Positions 19,448-24,300 of a stretch of DNA of 64,000 bases are shown in pieces. Every line of letters begins with the position of its first letter. Position 1 is the first letter of the stretch. This stretch comes from Enchytraeus crypticus. Its lineage: Eukaryota > Annelida > Clitellata > Enchytraeida > Enchytraeidae. The position numbers and the translations under genes are program-made. The stretch is taken from NCBI GenBank assembly GCA_905160935.1, contig CAJHZI010000741.1:407501-471500 (forward strand). The letters run 5' to 3'. The notes beneath the pieces are model-generated. The model was not told the DNA's origin and did no database searches. It worked only from the letters and a program-made list of their open reading frames with translations.

Positions 19448-20263
19448 TATGCTCTATTCCTTATGTGCATTTTACATTAATTTTCTCTCCGCTTTTCTGC
19501 AGATTGCACTGTCAAGGCACATATTTCTCATGTAAACATAGTTACACATTCAGCATAAGATCGCTTCTAAACCTGATTAAAACATACACATTCAGCATAA
19601 GATCGCTTCTAAACCTGATTAAAACAGAATTTTTATTTCGTCTACTGTTCATTGATTGATTGAATGATCAATTGATTTACTGATAGATTGATTTGTTTAT
19701 ATTGATTGATTGACTGATAATTTGATTAATTGTGTGGACAGATTTCCGCTGTTCGAGATGGACAATCAGATCCATTAATTAGATCATCGGTGCTGGAAGG
19801 TCATAGGTCATTAAGCATGACGTCACTGGAGAGTGCAGATAGGTTATCAGCTGATGACACGTATAGTATAGGTAAGAGTAGCTGTGTGATGAATACTTTA
19901 TAGACCTTCACGTCAATTAATCTATCTGTCATCATATCAATTCATCAATCAATCAACCGTGTGAATTGATTGATTGAATAGTGAATGAATACTGTGTACT
20001 CGTGGTTATCTTTTCAGAGGCGATGGATAGTCAAATATCAACGTTGAGAAAAGTCACCATACTATTCATCATTACATGACGTAGCTTTAGCGTGTGCTGA
20101 ACATGTTCCTCACAGTGTGCTAAATGTCATCATGAAAGTCATTGAACATGTTTCAGGGTCAAGGGAGAGAGAGTTTCTAGAGAACAGAGAGAGAGAGTTA
20201 CTCAGTGACGTCATCGACGTGCGTCATAGGATAGCCCAGCAACAACAACAACAACTTGTCTAA
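180..20263 (+). CDS. TBC1D31: TBC1D31 (WDR67) orthologue, 19 exons placed, 5' end incomplete
   Basis: Composite gene model built by matching conceptual translations to remembered vertebrate TBC1D31. Exons: 180-338, 2760-2931, 3169-3344, 4715-4871, 6357-6566, 7469-7692, 8680-8826, 9476-9609, 11005-11138, 13171-13350, 13619-13798, 14648-14853, 16471-16606, 17200-17292, 17738-17878, 18474-18599, 19028-19105, 19742-19871 and 20157-20263. All junctions are AG/GT with compatible phases, giving about 963 codons; the vertebrate protein is about 1,066 aa. Order: WD40 blades, linker, TBC domain, coiled coil. Known family role: a centrosome/centriolar-satellite scaffold linked to ciliogenesis. In the TBC part I see neither the arginine-finger (IxxDxxR) nor the glutamine-finger (YxQ) motif, so GAP activity is doubtful, as in the vertebrate protein. 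Missing: the initiator exon and one WD40 exon expected between 339 and 2759. Introns are loaded with tandem repeats and retroelement fragments. Confidence 0.93.
511..705 (+). repeat. Dispersed SINE-like family C, copy 1
   Basis: Shares about 180 bp with 21319-21510 and 47798-47975, including gttgatatctatcac, gtccgagattttact and a B-box-like ggattcgaaccc. All three copies have the same orientation. A B-box-like motif suggests a Pol III origin, but no A box was confirmed. Confidence 0.75.
719..855 (-). mobile_element. 3' tail of CR1/L2-like retroelement, truncated
   Basis: The reverse complement matches the 3' untranslated part of the element at 11,480-12,750 (shared aactgctgaaattgttttct, aagtttgccttgg and ttatgttatctta). 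It is a 5'-truncated copy in the opposite orientation to the host gene. Confidence 0.7.
1200..1990. repeat. Degenerate ACTGGTTAATACTG repeat field
   Basis: Many imperfect copies of ctggttaatactgactg and ctgataccagttattact, becoming more regular toward 1780-1930, where units of about 70 bp repeat nearly exactly. An old, diverged minisatellite. Confidence 0.8.
2390..2770. repeat. 36-bp minisatellite on exon acceptor (2760), 11 units
   Basis: Unit 36 bp, agagagcatacaactggtgg + atgtatgtgtgtgtat. Two main types alternate: A (cat..aact) and B (cag..agct), in order A B A A B A A B B' A' B'. The last unit runs into the exon at 2760, so exon bases acagctggtgg are part of the unit and B units carry the acceptor cag. 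The array is open in the exon's frame. Confidence 0.92.
2760..2931 (+). CDS. TBC1D31: TBC1D31 exon, WD40 blade (MRGH...DTAQLWDL)
   Basis: Encodes QLVACMRGHQS, then DTAQLWDLNTFQRKRKLN and GVGIVK, nearly identical to vertebrate TBC1D31. Ends in phase 0 at donor gttact. The acceptor AG (2758-2759) sits in the last unit of the 36-bp minisatellite, so alternative upstream acceptors are possible. Splicing 338 directly to 2760 would also keep frame but would omit one WD40 segment. Confidence 0.88.
3169..3344 (+). CDS. TBC1D31: TBC1D31 exon, WD40 blade (CFKDDSLFVWD)
   Basis: Acceptor ..gatactcag, donor gtatga. Encodes VMFIPGTTQLLTCFKDDSLF then VWDSETLQCLYEL, aligned with the vertebrate CFKDNSIFAWE segment. 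Starts in phase 0 and ends with two bases of a Gly codon completed by the exon at 4715. Confidence 0.9.
3345..4714. repeat. Intron with 22-bp minisatellite (3643-3935)
   Basis: About 14 units of tccatgattcctccagtctt + ac, some truncated. The remainder (3936-4714) is unique-looking sequence with a short gttgttgttgtt tract near 4330 and no recognisable gene. Confidence 0.85.
4715..4871 (+). CDS. TBC1D31: TBC1D31 exon, WD40 blade (DGQLLVGAGRS...)
   Basis: Acceptor ..atgcacag, donor gtaagc. Encodes DGQLLVGAGRSRFVYVWLL and ends VELIPDLFSSGCQ, matching the vertebrate stretch that ends FLPDSFDAGSNQ. Ends in phase 0. The donor and the last exon bases are repeated downstream in a 36-bp array, giving further in-frame donors. 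Confidence 0.88.
4863..4990. repeat. 36-bp minisatellite carrying the splice donor (exon 4715-4871)
   Basis: Three full 36-bp units from 4872, each ending tgcctgtcag followed by gtaagc, so every unit recreates the exon end ggctgtcag and a strong donor. A diverged fourth unit follows. In frame each unit would add 12 residues (VSTMSGEHCACQ). A copy of cctgttaggtaagcac sits at about 4998. Confidence 0.9.
5092..5163. repeat. (CT)n microsatellite
   Basis: Nearly uninterrupted CT dinucleotides within the TBC1D31 intron. Confidence 0.95.
5285..5870. repeat. 33-bp minisatellite, about 17 units
   Basis: Unit agtgtgaatgcatcctagtg + taatgtattgcag. It has no stop on the minus strand because 33 is a multiple of three, hence long artefactual minus ORFs. 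Each unit ends attgcag, an acceptor-like string, but no exon match was seen. Confidence 0.92.
6000..6070. repeat. (TA)n microsatellite
   Basis: About 33 uninterrupted TA units, followed by TA-rich decay to 6200 and then TTGATTAA-type sequence up to the exon at 6357. Confidence 0.95.
6357..6566 (+). CDS. TBC1D31: TBC1D31 exon, last WD40 blade
   Basis: Acceptor ..ttaacgcag after a TGAT-rich tract; donor gtatcc; phase 0 at both ends (70 codons). Encodes TLLVLTQDGLVRGLNLQSYE and later GRHLLCITDHGDINLYDM, matching vertebrate VLGVLSQDGIMRFINMQ and NGSLNIYSV. Confidence 0.9.
6605..6745. repeat. Dispersed repeat E, copy 1
   Basis: Matches 48690-48800: shared actttgcaaagattta, caattctttta and gatgacctc...ccgggcg. 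Function unknown; two copies in the window. Confidence 0.7.
6780..7130 (-). pseudogene. CR1/L2-like retrotransposon 3' end fragment
   Basis: Minus-strand reading at 6995-7127 gives GRRSFIFSAPTVWSSLPPDL then FRCRLKNHLF, the typical C-terminus of CR1/L2-group non-LTR polyproteins. Downstream on the same strand comes a 3' UTR with gacgtccctgacatcaacc, gaggaaacggacgttaaa and a TTATTATTA tail, shared with 46551-46630, 55790-55845 and 60990-61097. The 5' part is absent, so it is a dead copy. Confidence 0.78.
7131..7440. repeat. AATAC-rich low-complexity stretch
   Basis: Irregular tacaatac and gcagtgcaatac copies. The minus ORFs here (YCIVL-type) are compositional. Confidence 0.6.
7469..7692 (+). 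CDS. TBC1D31: TBC1D31 exon, linker between WD40 and TBC parts
   Basis: Acceptor ..tattgcag, donor gtaatt. Starts TPAPLVKLQK (vertebrate PPPPLVKV), runs through a Ser/Arg-rich, poorly conserved linker, and ends LKEFGEYPAKYR, matching LKGYGEYPTKYR. Ends with two bases of the final Arg codon. Confidence 0.92.
8022..8228 (+). repeat. Dispersed repeat D, copy 1
   Basis: Starts with a CATC run and carries ttgggttgggatta, attttgtagcaattt, ctcatcaacgaatacc, and tttacgacacgtgcagtcga. Shared with copies at 12896, 21575, 45339/46300 and 63826, all in + orientation. Confidence 0.8.
8388..8440 (+). pseudogene. Decayed partial copy of TBC1D31 exon start
   Basis: About 53 bp aligning to the start of the real exon 292 bp downstream: atgtttatatgacgcgatct versus atgttcatatggcgcactct, then gacaacactgaagcctacg versus gacaacactgaggcctatg. 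The Trp codon is now TGA and one base is inserted, so it is non-coding. A GTAT/TACG microsatellite (8455-8670) separates copy and exon. Confidence 0.85.
8455..8675. repeat. GTAT/TGTA microsatellite field
   Basis: Irregular tgtatgtatacatatgtac tracts immediately upstream of the exon at 8680. ORFs in all frames here are compositional. Confidence 0.9.
8680..8826 (+). CDS. TBC1D31: TBC1D31 exon, start of TBC domain (MFIWRTLLRLP)
   Basis: Acceptor ..atgttctag, donor gttagt. Encodes MFIWRTLLRLPDNTEAYAAL, then VDKGIHPAFTQL and SYPVKSRKLLRVLQR, almost collinear with the vertebrate protein. Both edges have decayed copies nearby: the exon start at 8388-8440 and the exon end at 8900-8928 and 9057-9085. 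Confidence 0.95.
8840..9095. repeat. (TG)n tracts with two copies of exon 8680-8826 3' edge
   Basis: The last 29 nt of the exon plus donor gtt recur at 8900-8928 and 9057-9085, each preceded by ttctag and separated by TG tracts. The first copy reads RTLLDVLQR against KLLRVLQR in the exon and keeps donor gttatt. The second has lost the final AG of the exon edge. Confidence 0.85.
9096..9475. other. Intron remainder, nothing recognised
   Basis: AT-rich, no repeat family or exon seen before the exon at 9476. Confidence 0.5.
9476..9609 (+). CDS. TBC1D31: TBC1D31 exon, TBC domain core (LAHWSAIF)
   Basis: Acceptor ..attatatag, donor gtcagt. Encodes VLSLLAHWSAIFGETDYLPM, then FPFVKIFQNNQLSCFEILAT. 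Where canonical TBC proteins carry the YCQG-type glutamine finger this has LAHWSAIF. Ends with one base of a codon completed by the exon at 11005. Confidence 0.94.
9723..10585 (+). pseudogene. RTE-clade non-LTR reverse transcriptase, 3' fragment
   Basis: Open frame 9723-10265 begins in the RT palm with KLRYADDTTL (YADD catalytic motif), followed by LFLNIKKTKIM, FLGSKI, YGCESWTLKKADRRRIDAFE and LWCWRRVLRV, a string typical of RTE/BovB-like elements. A stop at 10266 and a frameshift near 10430 break it. The remaining frames still read LSYFGHVMRAS and, finally, SRLRLNG before a stop at about 10578. The 3' end is ttatcatcatcaataaa. No N-terminal endonuclease is present, so the copy is 5'-truncated and dead. 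It lies in the intron between exons 9476 and 11005, same orientation as the host gene. Confidence 0.88.
10600..11000. repeat. TGAT/GATG/GATA tetranucleotide field
   Basis: Perfect GGAT run at 10751-10782, then TGAT and TAGA runs up to the acceptor at 11004. Confidence 0.9.
11005..11138 (+). CDS. TBC1D31: TBC1D31 exon, TBC domain (NWCSHWFEYFPNPP)
   Basis: Acceptor ..ttaatacag. Encodes NWCSHWFEYFPNPPLNVLSV and ends LVHHNITSQ, matching vertebrate NWCQHWFEYFPNPP and IDHDITSQ. The end at 11138 is the first donor-like site. The last 27 coding bases plus donor (cacag/gttatt) recur in frame to about 11458, so mRNAs could retain extra 13-residue units. Confidence 0.92.
11112..11458 (+). repeat. 39-bp minisatellite carrying exon end and donor, 9 units
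   Basis: Unit ctcgtccatcacaacatcac + gtcacaggttattacatct, 39 bp (13 codons, SLVHHNITSQVIT). The first unit is the real exon end (HLVHHNITSQ/donor). Each unit keeps cacag/gttat. Variants are single-base (gtc to atc, VIT to VMT). The frame stays open until 11474. Confidence 0.93.
11480..12750 (+). pseudogene. CR1/L2-group non-LTR reverse transcriptase, 3' half
   Basis: Frame 11497-12258 encodes IALDFSKAFDTVRHSHMLDK, INASVVQGSAIGP and the catalytic LLKYADDTYL, then a thumb region ending RRAKKGKFLQLGIQF. A frameshift near 12245 shifts to a second frame that ends HPYLTRRNVAGRNF..FITSIILEDA and TAA at about 12476. A 3' UTR of about 270 bp and an ATTATTATTATA tail follow. The endonuclease part is missing, so it is 5'-truncated. 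It sits in the TBC1D31 intron, sense orientation. A second tail of this family is at 719-855. Confidence 0.88.
12810..13130. repeat. TA-rich tracts flanking repeat D copy 2
   Basis: (TA)n at 12834-12890 and 13055-13105 bracket a fragment of repeat D at 12896-13015 (ttgaatcccagtttaacta, gggtcgggatacgaataga). Confidence 0.85.
13171..13350 (+). CDS. TBC1D31: TBC1D31 exon, TBC domain (YAWPLLETFFSEVLTREEW)
   Basis: Acceptor ..gtactacag, donor gtgagt, 60 codons, phase 0. Encodes IYAWPLLETFFSEVLTREEW and then FTNQPSFLLAAAVAY, very close to the vertebrate protein. Confidence 0.95.
13619..13798 (+). CDS. TBC1D31: TBC1D31 exon, end of TBC domain
   Basis: Acceptor ..ttactacag, donor gtttgt, 60 codons, phase 0. 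Encodes YYFHHRNALNINQLIKESY, ATPTDLHPS and YPVFNKYPKFIVDFQ, matching vertebrate FFHHRNNLDINVVI and YPVFNQYPKFIVDYQ. A 42-bp array starts immediately after the donor. Confidence 0.94.
13799..14228. repeat. 42-bp minisatellite starting at the splice donor, about 10 units
   Basis: Unit acaactgacctcggctgtga + cttcacttgtttatctatat + tg. The first, diverged unit begins at the donor (gtttgtgacctc). 42 bp is 14 codons; the frame is open (TTDLGCDFTCLSIL) but not joined in frame to an exon I can justify. Confidence 0.9.
14229..14647. other. Intron remainder, T-rich then TGAT-rich
   Basis: Pyrimidine-rich to 14450, then attgattgaat-type sequence to the acceptor. Nothing else recognised. Confidence 0.5.
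14648..14853 (+). CDS. TBC1D31: TBC1D31 exon, coiled coil 1
   Basis: Acceptor ..attaattag, donor gtatgt. Encodes VAERERIRKEEAEL and later REEEREWFNQQEVLAEAERE, matching vertebrate QERERIRNDE and DEAWYQKQELL. Highly charged Glu/Arg helix. The AG at 14652-14653 would meet a stop in the required frame, so 14648 is preferred. Confidence 0.9.
15185..15990 (-). pseudogene. Retroelement-associated conserved domain, frameshifted
   Basis: Minus frame 15988-15425 contains APHGGDWIKALPISSCGLRL, then DDEAVRVASGLRLGTTLCEP, CGVSINALGIHGLSCKRSAG and KEPLGLIRTDGKRPDG. I recognise this as a C-terminal region repeatedly found next to reverse transcriptase domains in invertebrate genomes, with Cys/His spacing (C-x-C ... 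HGLSC) resembling a zinc knuckle. Frameshifts near 15450 and 15265 move the reading to frames with AAAGAAAEAAANRKTLKYAE and the end. No RT domain is present. Antisense in the intron between exons 14648 and 16471. Clade assignment uncertain. Confidence 0.55.
15960..16470. repeat. (ATT)n and long TGAT/TTGGT field up to acceptor
   Basis: ATT run at 15967-16019, then gattgattgatt, ggttggttggtt and related tetranucleotides from 16120 to the exon acceptor at 16470. Confidence 0.92.
16471..16606 (+). CDS. TBC1D31: TBC1D31 exon, coiled coil 2
   Basis: Acceptor is at the end of a long TGAT tract (..gattgctag); donor gtctct is weak. Encodes MRREMGMKELELMEAARRRF and then KEAELVRLDNEIRKK, matching vertebrate KEMHLQDAARRRF and ELRRLDDEIGRK. 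Confidence 0.92.
16607..16845. repeat. (CT)n tract and intron sequence
   Basis: CT run at 16638-16664 directly after the weak donor, then unassigned sequence rising into TG-rich DNA. Confidence 0.8.
16846..17250 (+). repeat. Four tandem copies of exon start plus acceptor (114-120 bp period)
   Basis: Copies of the 48-nt exon start begin at 16846, 16960, 17080 and 17200, each preceded by tttgtag. Copies 2 and 3 are nearly identical to the real exon; copy 1 is diverged but open (VNFRTKEKQTSSYEVT). In copies 1-3 the 48 nt are followed by gtacat, a possible donor, so each could act as an in-frame 16-codon cassette. TG tracts fill the rest of each unit. Confidence 0.9.
17200..17292 (+). CDS. TBC1D31: TBC1D31 exon, coiled coil 3
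   Basis: Acceptor ..tatttgtag, donor gtaaca, 31 codons, phase 0. Encodes VNARTSETQAAIDEVT then IRNMELQIQRKLLEQ, aligned with vertebrate DLEMRQLELESQKRLYEK. Its first 48 nt with acceptor are present in three earlier tandem copies (16846, 16960, 17080). Confidence 0.85.
17293..17737. other. Intron: unassigned, then GACA/GACT run
   Basis: No element recognised to 17640. Then gacagacagaca and gactgactgact runs (17660-17722) and TGAT to the acceptor. Confidence 0.6.
17738..17878 (+). CDS. TBC1D31: TBC1D31 exon, coiled coil 4
   Basis: Acceptor ..gattgaag after GACT/TGAT repeats; donor gtactg; 47 codons, phase 0 at both ends. Encodes ELWRQEVDLTRRRRSETDAW and a charged continuation. Low identity to vertebrates, supported mainly by phase, open frame and position. 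Confidence 0.75.
17990..18420. repeat. TGAT/AATCA-rich intron sequence
   Basis: Irregular attgattgaata and atcaatcaat tracts, low complexity. Confidence 0.8.
18474..18599 (+). CDS. TBC1D31: TBC1D31 exon, coiled coil 5
   Basis: Acceptor ..tatctcgtag, donor gtacgt, 42 codons, phase 0. Encodes SLSRRVGLCNSELSDLQHRS and then ALMRQRLEKAEDQRTAAV. Charged heptad-like pattern. Supported by phase and position. Confidence 0.75.
18600..19027. other. Intron, AATC-rich then unassigned
   Basis: aatcaatcaatc tracts to 18740, then sequence with gttgttgtt runs. No element recognised. Confidence 0.5.
19028..19105 (+). CDS. TBC1D31: TBC1D31 exon, coiled coil 6
   Basis: Acceptor ..ctgatgacag, donor gtaggc, 26 codons, phase 0. 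Encodes LKELRSQNRELEVEVLQALK then RLETTK, a clear coiled-coil heptad stretch. Confidence 0.78.
19106..19741. other. Intron with (CT)n and a short tandem duplication
   Basis: (CT)n at 19410-19443. A 41-bp near-perfect duplication (acacattcagcataagatcg...) at 19542-19623. Then TGAT-type sequence to the acceptor. Confidence 0.8.
19742..19871 (+). CDS. TBC1D31: TBC1D31 exon, Ser-rich tail
   Basis: Acceptor ..tgtgtggacag, donor gtaaga. Encodes ISAVRDGQSDPLIRSSVLEG and then SLSMTSLESADRLSADDTYS, a Ser/Asp-rich, probably disordered tail. Ends with one base of a Gly or Glu codon. Vertebrate tails are not alignable here. Confidence 0.72.
20018..20079 (+). CDS. TBC1D31: Alternative terminal exon of TBC1D31 (candidate)
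   Basis: Acceptor ..atcttttcag. In the phase left by 19871 it reads EAMDSQISTLRKVTILFIIT then TGA at 20077-20079. It competes with the exon at 20157; I cannot tell which is used. An internal donor would be weak (gtcacc at 20053) and would put 20157 into a stop. Confidence 0.4.
20157..20263 (+). CDS. TBC1D31: TBC1D31 terminal exon with stop (candidate)
   Basis: Acceptor ..catgtttcag. In the phase left by 19871 it reads GSREREFLENRERELLSDVI, DVRHRIA, five Gln, Leu, Val, then TAA at 20261-20263. The charged helix continues the coiled coil. The last ~28 nt, stop included, are the first unit of a tandem array. Confidence 0.6.
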
Positions 20264-20512
20264 CCCAGCAACAACAACAACAACTTATCTAGCCTAGCAA
20301 CAACAACAACAAATTGTCTAGCCCAACAACAACAACTTGTCTAGCCCAGCAACAACAACAACTTGTCTAGCTCAGCAACAACAACAACAACTTGTCTAGC
20401 CCAGCAACAACAACAACAACTTGTCTAGTTCAGCAACGACAACAACAACTTGTCTAGCCCAGCAACAACAACAACTTGTCTAACCCAGCGACAACAACAA
20501 CAAGTGCAACTT
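20236..20512 (+). repeat. 23-29-bp minisatellite carrying the stop codon, about 10 units
   Basis: Unit cccagcaacaacaacaacaa + cttgtctag, variable CAA number. The first unit is the end of the terminal exon (A-Q5-L-V-stop). Every later unit keeps TAA or TAG at the same place, so it forms the start of the 3' UTR if the exon is used. Confidence 0.88.
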
Positions 20513-20574
20513 GTTTTACTGCAACGTGTTATCTTTATTCTACTAATGTAAAGAATATTTGACCTTGGGTTTTT

Positions 20575-21048
20575 TTCATTTAAAAGAAGTTCATGCAGAT
20601 GAGAGTTGAGATGCTGTGTAACTTCGGGTTTTCCTTCCATTTGGACTTTCCATGTGAAGGAAGTTCATGCAGATGAGGGCCGAGATAGTTATGCTGTGTA
20701 TTTTTGGGTTTTTCCAAGTGAAGGAATTTAAGGCAGATGAGAGCTGAGATAGTCATGCTTTGGGTTTTTCTACGTGAATGAATTTAAGGCAGATGAGAGC
20801 TGCGATAGCCATGCTTTGAGTTTTTCCACGTGAAGGAATTTAAGGCAGATGAGAGCTGAGATAGTCATGCTTTGGGGTTTTCCGTGTGAAGGAATTTAAG
20901 GCAGATGAGAGCTGAGTAGTCATGCTTTGGGTTTTTCCGTGTGAAGGAATTTCATGCAGATAAGAGCTGAGATAGTCATGATGTGTAACTTTGGGTTTTT
21001 CCACGTCAAGGAATTAAAGACAGATGAGAGCTGAGAGTCATGCCGGTC
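20575..21048. repeat. About 56-bp minisatellite, about 8 units
   Basis: Units contain gaaggaatttaaggcagatg and agagctgagatagtcatgct with ttgggtttttcc. Imperfect, probably 3'-flanking of TBC1D31. Confidence 0.88.
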
Positions 21049-21318
21049 ATGTTAACACACTTCTGTCAAAATCATCAACAACTAAAGATATGAATATTAA
21101 TCCTCATTTATCGATTTATTGTATGATTGATTGGTTGATTTATTAATTGATTGATGAAGTGAGCTGTTTTGAAATCAATGCGCCATTGACTGCTTAGCTG
21201 GCCAGCTGACTGGTTTTTATTAATTAGTTGGATAATTAATTATAGTTGATTCATGCTTTTTGCCTACAGTGCTAAATATCGCCATAATTCAATTCCACTC
21301 TAGTAATAACACACATTA

Positions 21319-21510
21319 TAGTGAAACGATCAACTATGTTGATATCTATCACTTTTAATACCATATGTTAAATCCGTTAGGCAATTTATTCCATTTTCCG
21401 TGTAACCAGTCCTGTGATTGTCCGAGATTTTACTGTCGGATCAGCGCGGCCGCGAAGCTAAACCGCGAGAGTTAAATGCTCTTCAGGGTCTGTCATTTAA
21501 AACTTTATGA
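21319..21510 (+). repeat. SINE-like family C, copy 2
   Basis: Shares gatcaactatgttgatatct, gtccgagattttact and atctgtcatttaaaact-type 3' sequence with copy 1. Confidence 0.75.
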
Positions 21511-21574
21511 CGTTGTCTATACTTCTAAGCACTACACTACTGAGACATTTTAATTTGCTCAATTCTCATACTGT

Positions 21575-21800
21575 CATCATCTTCACTTCCCTTGAATTCC
21601 AGTTTAGCTTGGGTCGGGATATGAATAGACCGTCTCCATTCCTCTCTGAGGGTGGGGAACTTTTCCATTAGTTTTGCAAAATTTTGTTGCTATTTCTGTA
21701 GCCTAGGCGCTCACCAACCGAATGCCATTTCTGACGTTGGTTTGTATCCTAGTGCTTTGTCACCTTTTATGACACGTGCAGTGTACGGTTTGTCTATTCT
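21575..21800 (+). repeat. Dispersed repeat D, copy 3 (longest)
   Basis: Contains gtttagcttgggtcgggata, gctcaccaaccgaatgcc and ttatgacacgtgcagt. The most complete copy in the window. Confidence 0.8.
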
Positions 21801-23090
21801 TCAGCGTTAAGCCTTTTACAAATCAGCGACTTGGGCTTAGGAAATGTACATTAACACTTTAGTTAAGCAGTATTACGTGTTTCTCGATATTTTTACTATA
21901 GACAGTATTCTACTCAGTGTTCCACTCTCTATACAAACTGCTAATGTGTTGTCTTGTTGTTCGTTATGACTTGTTGATTAACACTACTTGATTTTTAACT
22001 GTTTACTGTTTTGTCATTGTAAAATAATCTTGAATATTTGTTGTAATAATGTATGCAGTTGATTGTAGGAGTTTAGATAAGTAACTTATGTTTAGTGTCC
22101 AACGGTGAAAAGATATGGTGAATGTTTGTGGTGAATAGGTATGGTGAATAGATGTGGTGAATAAATATGATTATAGAGTTAAGATTTTTATTGATATGTA
22201 TTAATTGCCAAGAGGTTCGTGCATAGAATTACTATATCGTTTAGTATGTCGCCATTGATTTTAAGAAAATGGTCAATGTATTGATTTATTTTTTCTTCAT
22301 TTAGTTTTTGATTTATAGATCGATTTATTGATTGACTCATTAATTGATTGATTGATTGACTGACTAACGGACCGACCGACCGACCGACCGACTGACTGAC
22401 TGACTGAGTGACTGACTGACCGACTGAATGACCGACTGACTGACGGACCGATTAACTGACTTATTTTCTTAAATTGAATTCGTGTAATGTTTTTATTAAA
22501 TTAAGCCCCGTTTTGTTAAAATATTAAATCTTTCATGGTTTACTGATTTATTTCTTCTCAATAGCTCATTCAACCTCCATCAGTGATATTGTGTTAATAT
22601 GTTTATTGTTAACTTTTCTTTTGTTTACCGATATTGGGCATACTTCTTCATAATCTTCTTCTTCATAGCGTAAAAAGATATTCTGTTTTGTAAACTACTG
22701 TATGTTTCTGTATAATTATATGTAGTAGGATAAACGCAAAAGTTTAAATAAACGATTATTTATTACTCTATTATCAAAGAAATTTTCAGTCATGTGATAA
22801 AATATTTTTGTATCCGTCCACAAGGGGGGGTGCACAACGATGTCAAAAAGAGGGTGGTAGGTAAGTTTGAGAAGCACAGCTTTGAACATCACTGAGGTCT
22901 GAAGAAGTATAATAGCTCAGTCACAAACTCCGGGCTACGCCATTGAGAACAGTGCAAGTAGTCGTTTAAAGATTGCACAACAGCACGGTTTAGATTGTAT
23001 AATAATTAAATTTTATGCAACTAAACATTAAGCATAATTATGACTAGATAGATATCTTTCTAGATATTAATCACGTGATTTTTAGTTCAT
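21801..23090. other. Gene-free DNA with GACT/CGAC run
   Basis: AT-rich sequence, no gene seen. A gaccgaccgacc and gactgactgact run lies at 22365-22450. Confidence 0.6.
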
Positions 23091-23399
23091 TGTCATCATC
23101 ACCATCAGTTTCTTGCGTTCTGAACAGAACATAGGGCGGCAACATTCATCCATTCATTTCTAGCATCAGCAACCTCACAGTTTCTTCCCATGAAATGTTC
23201 AATGTTCTCAAATCTTTGTTGATCGTGCTGAACCAAGTACTTTTGGGTAATTTGTAGTTAAAAATAGAATATAAATATGATTCTAATGATTAAGTTTATT
23301 AATATTTCGCATTGACGTTCTGTGAATAGAACTTGGTACGTTATAGTAAAAGTCTCCAGATGTTATAGTCGTGAGACACATGGCTGACTCCTCTGACCT

Positions 23400-23600
23400 A
23401 CACTAATTCAAAGCGTTGTGAATGGAAATTGAGAGTTAGTGGAACTGTCAAATCTGTTCGGGCCCCTGTTCCCTTGTACAGGGCTCCTAGTATCTAATAT
23501 TGGTTCCTGGCAGAGAAACTCCCTTCAGAAAAAAAGAACACAGATAGGACTGGGTTTCCCTGCCTCCCCCCACTTTAGCCCCTGATAATGCAAACAGGCT
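23400..23600 (+). mobile_element. Repeat F (MITE-like), copy 1
   Basis: Shares gagagttagtggaactgtca, acagggctcctagtatctaa and ccccactttagcccctg with copies at 28790, 38760 and 44725. Confidence 0.65.
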
Positions 23601-24149
23601 AAATCTTGAGGATGCTATAGTTGCGGATGTACTTCGGTTTAAGGGAGTTTTCGGTTCTGTAAATCAGCAGATGGAGCTGAAATCATAACTTAAAAGGATT
23701 ACAAAAATCTGTCAAAATGTCTGTAGAGAATCTTTTTTATATAGTGAGATAAGAGATGAAAATGAATTCCTACAGAAAAGTATTAGCTCATTAATATTAT
23801 TTAGTTTATATACGCTCGTTTCGTGGATATGTGGACGAATGCAAAATGAGGAGAAATGTGGAGGATGTAGTCAGGCTTCGGACAGCACATACCGACTAAT
23901 AAGCCTAATATAAAGCCTACCGTCAACTGATGCTGTTGTGCAGTTAATGAAATTAACTTCTAATCTCATCAATAATTCTAATCAATGCATTAACATGCTC
24001 GTTTTACCTTTTAAATGCGTGTTTCAGATTTTATGTACCTTGAAATGTTGAAATGAACCTCCTTGAAATGTTGAAATGAACCTCCTCCCCTCTCCCAAAA
24101 CTGTGTGCTAGTCATGCGAGTAGTGTTAGCATTAGAGGTGGGAATTTTA

Positions 24150-24300
24150 TGAATTTCCAGAGTTCGTTTCGGTTCGGTTCGTTGAAAATGAAAGTTCGGG
24201 TTCGGTTAGCAGTTGACAATTTGAGAGTTCGGTTCGGTTCGGTTTGTTAAAAATGGAAGGTCGGTTCGGGTTCGGTTAGCAGTTGACAATTTTTGAGTAA
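24150..24300. repeat. TTCGG pentanucleotide stretch
   Basis: Repeated ggttcggttcggtt and gttagcagttgacaattt, an imperfect duplication of about 65 bp. Confidence 0.85.

Noticed and set aside
24150..24300. Telomere-like repeat
   Set aside because: TTCGG/GGTTC words do not match an animal telomere (TTAGGG) and the stretch is short and imperfect.
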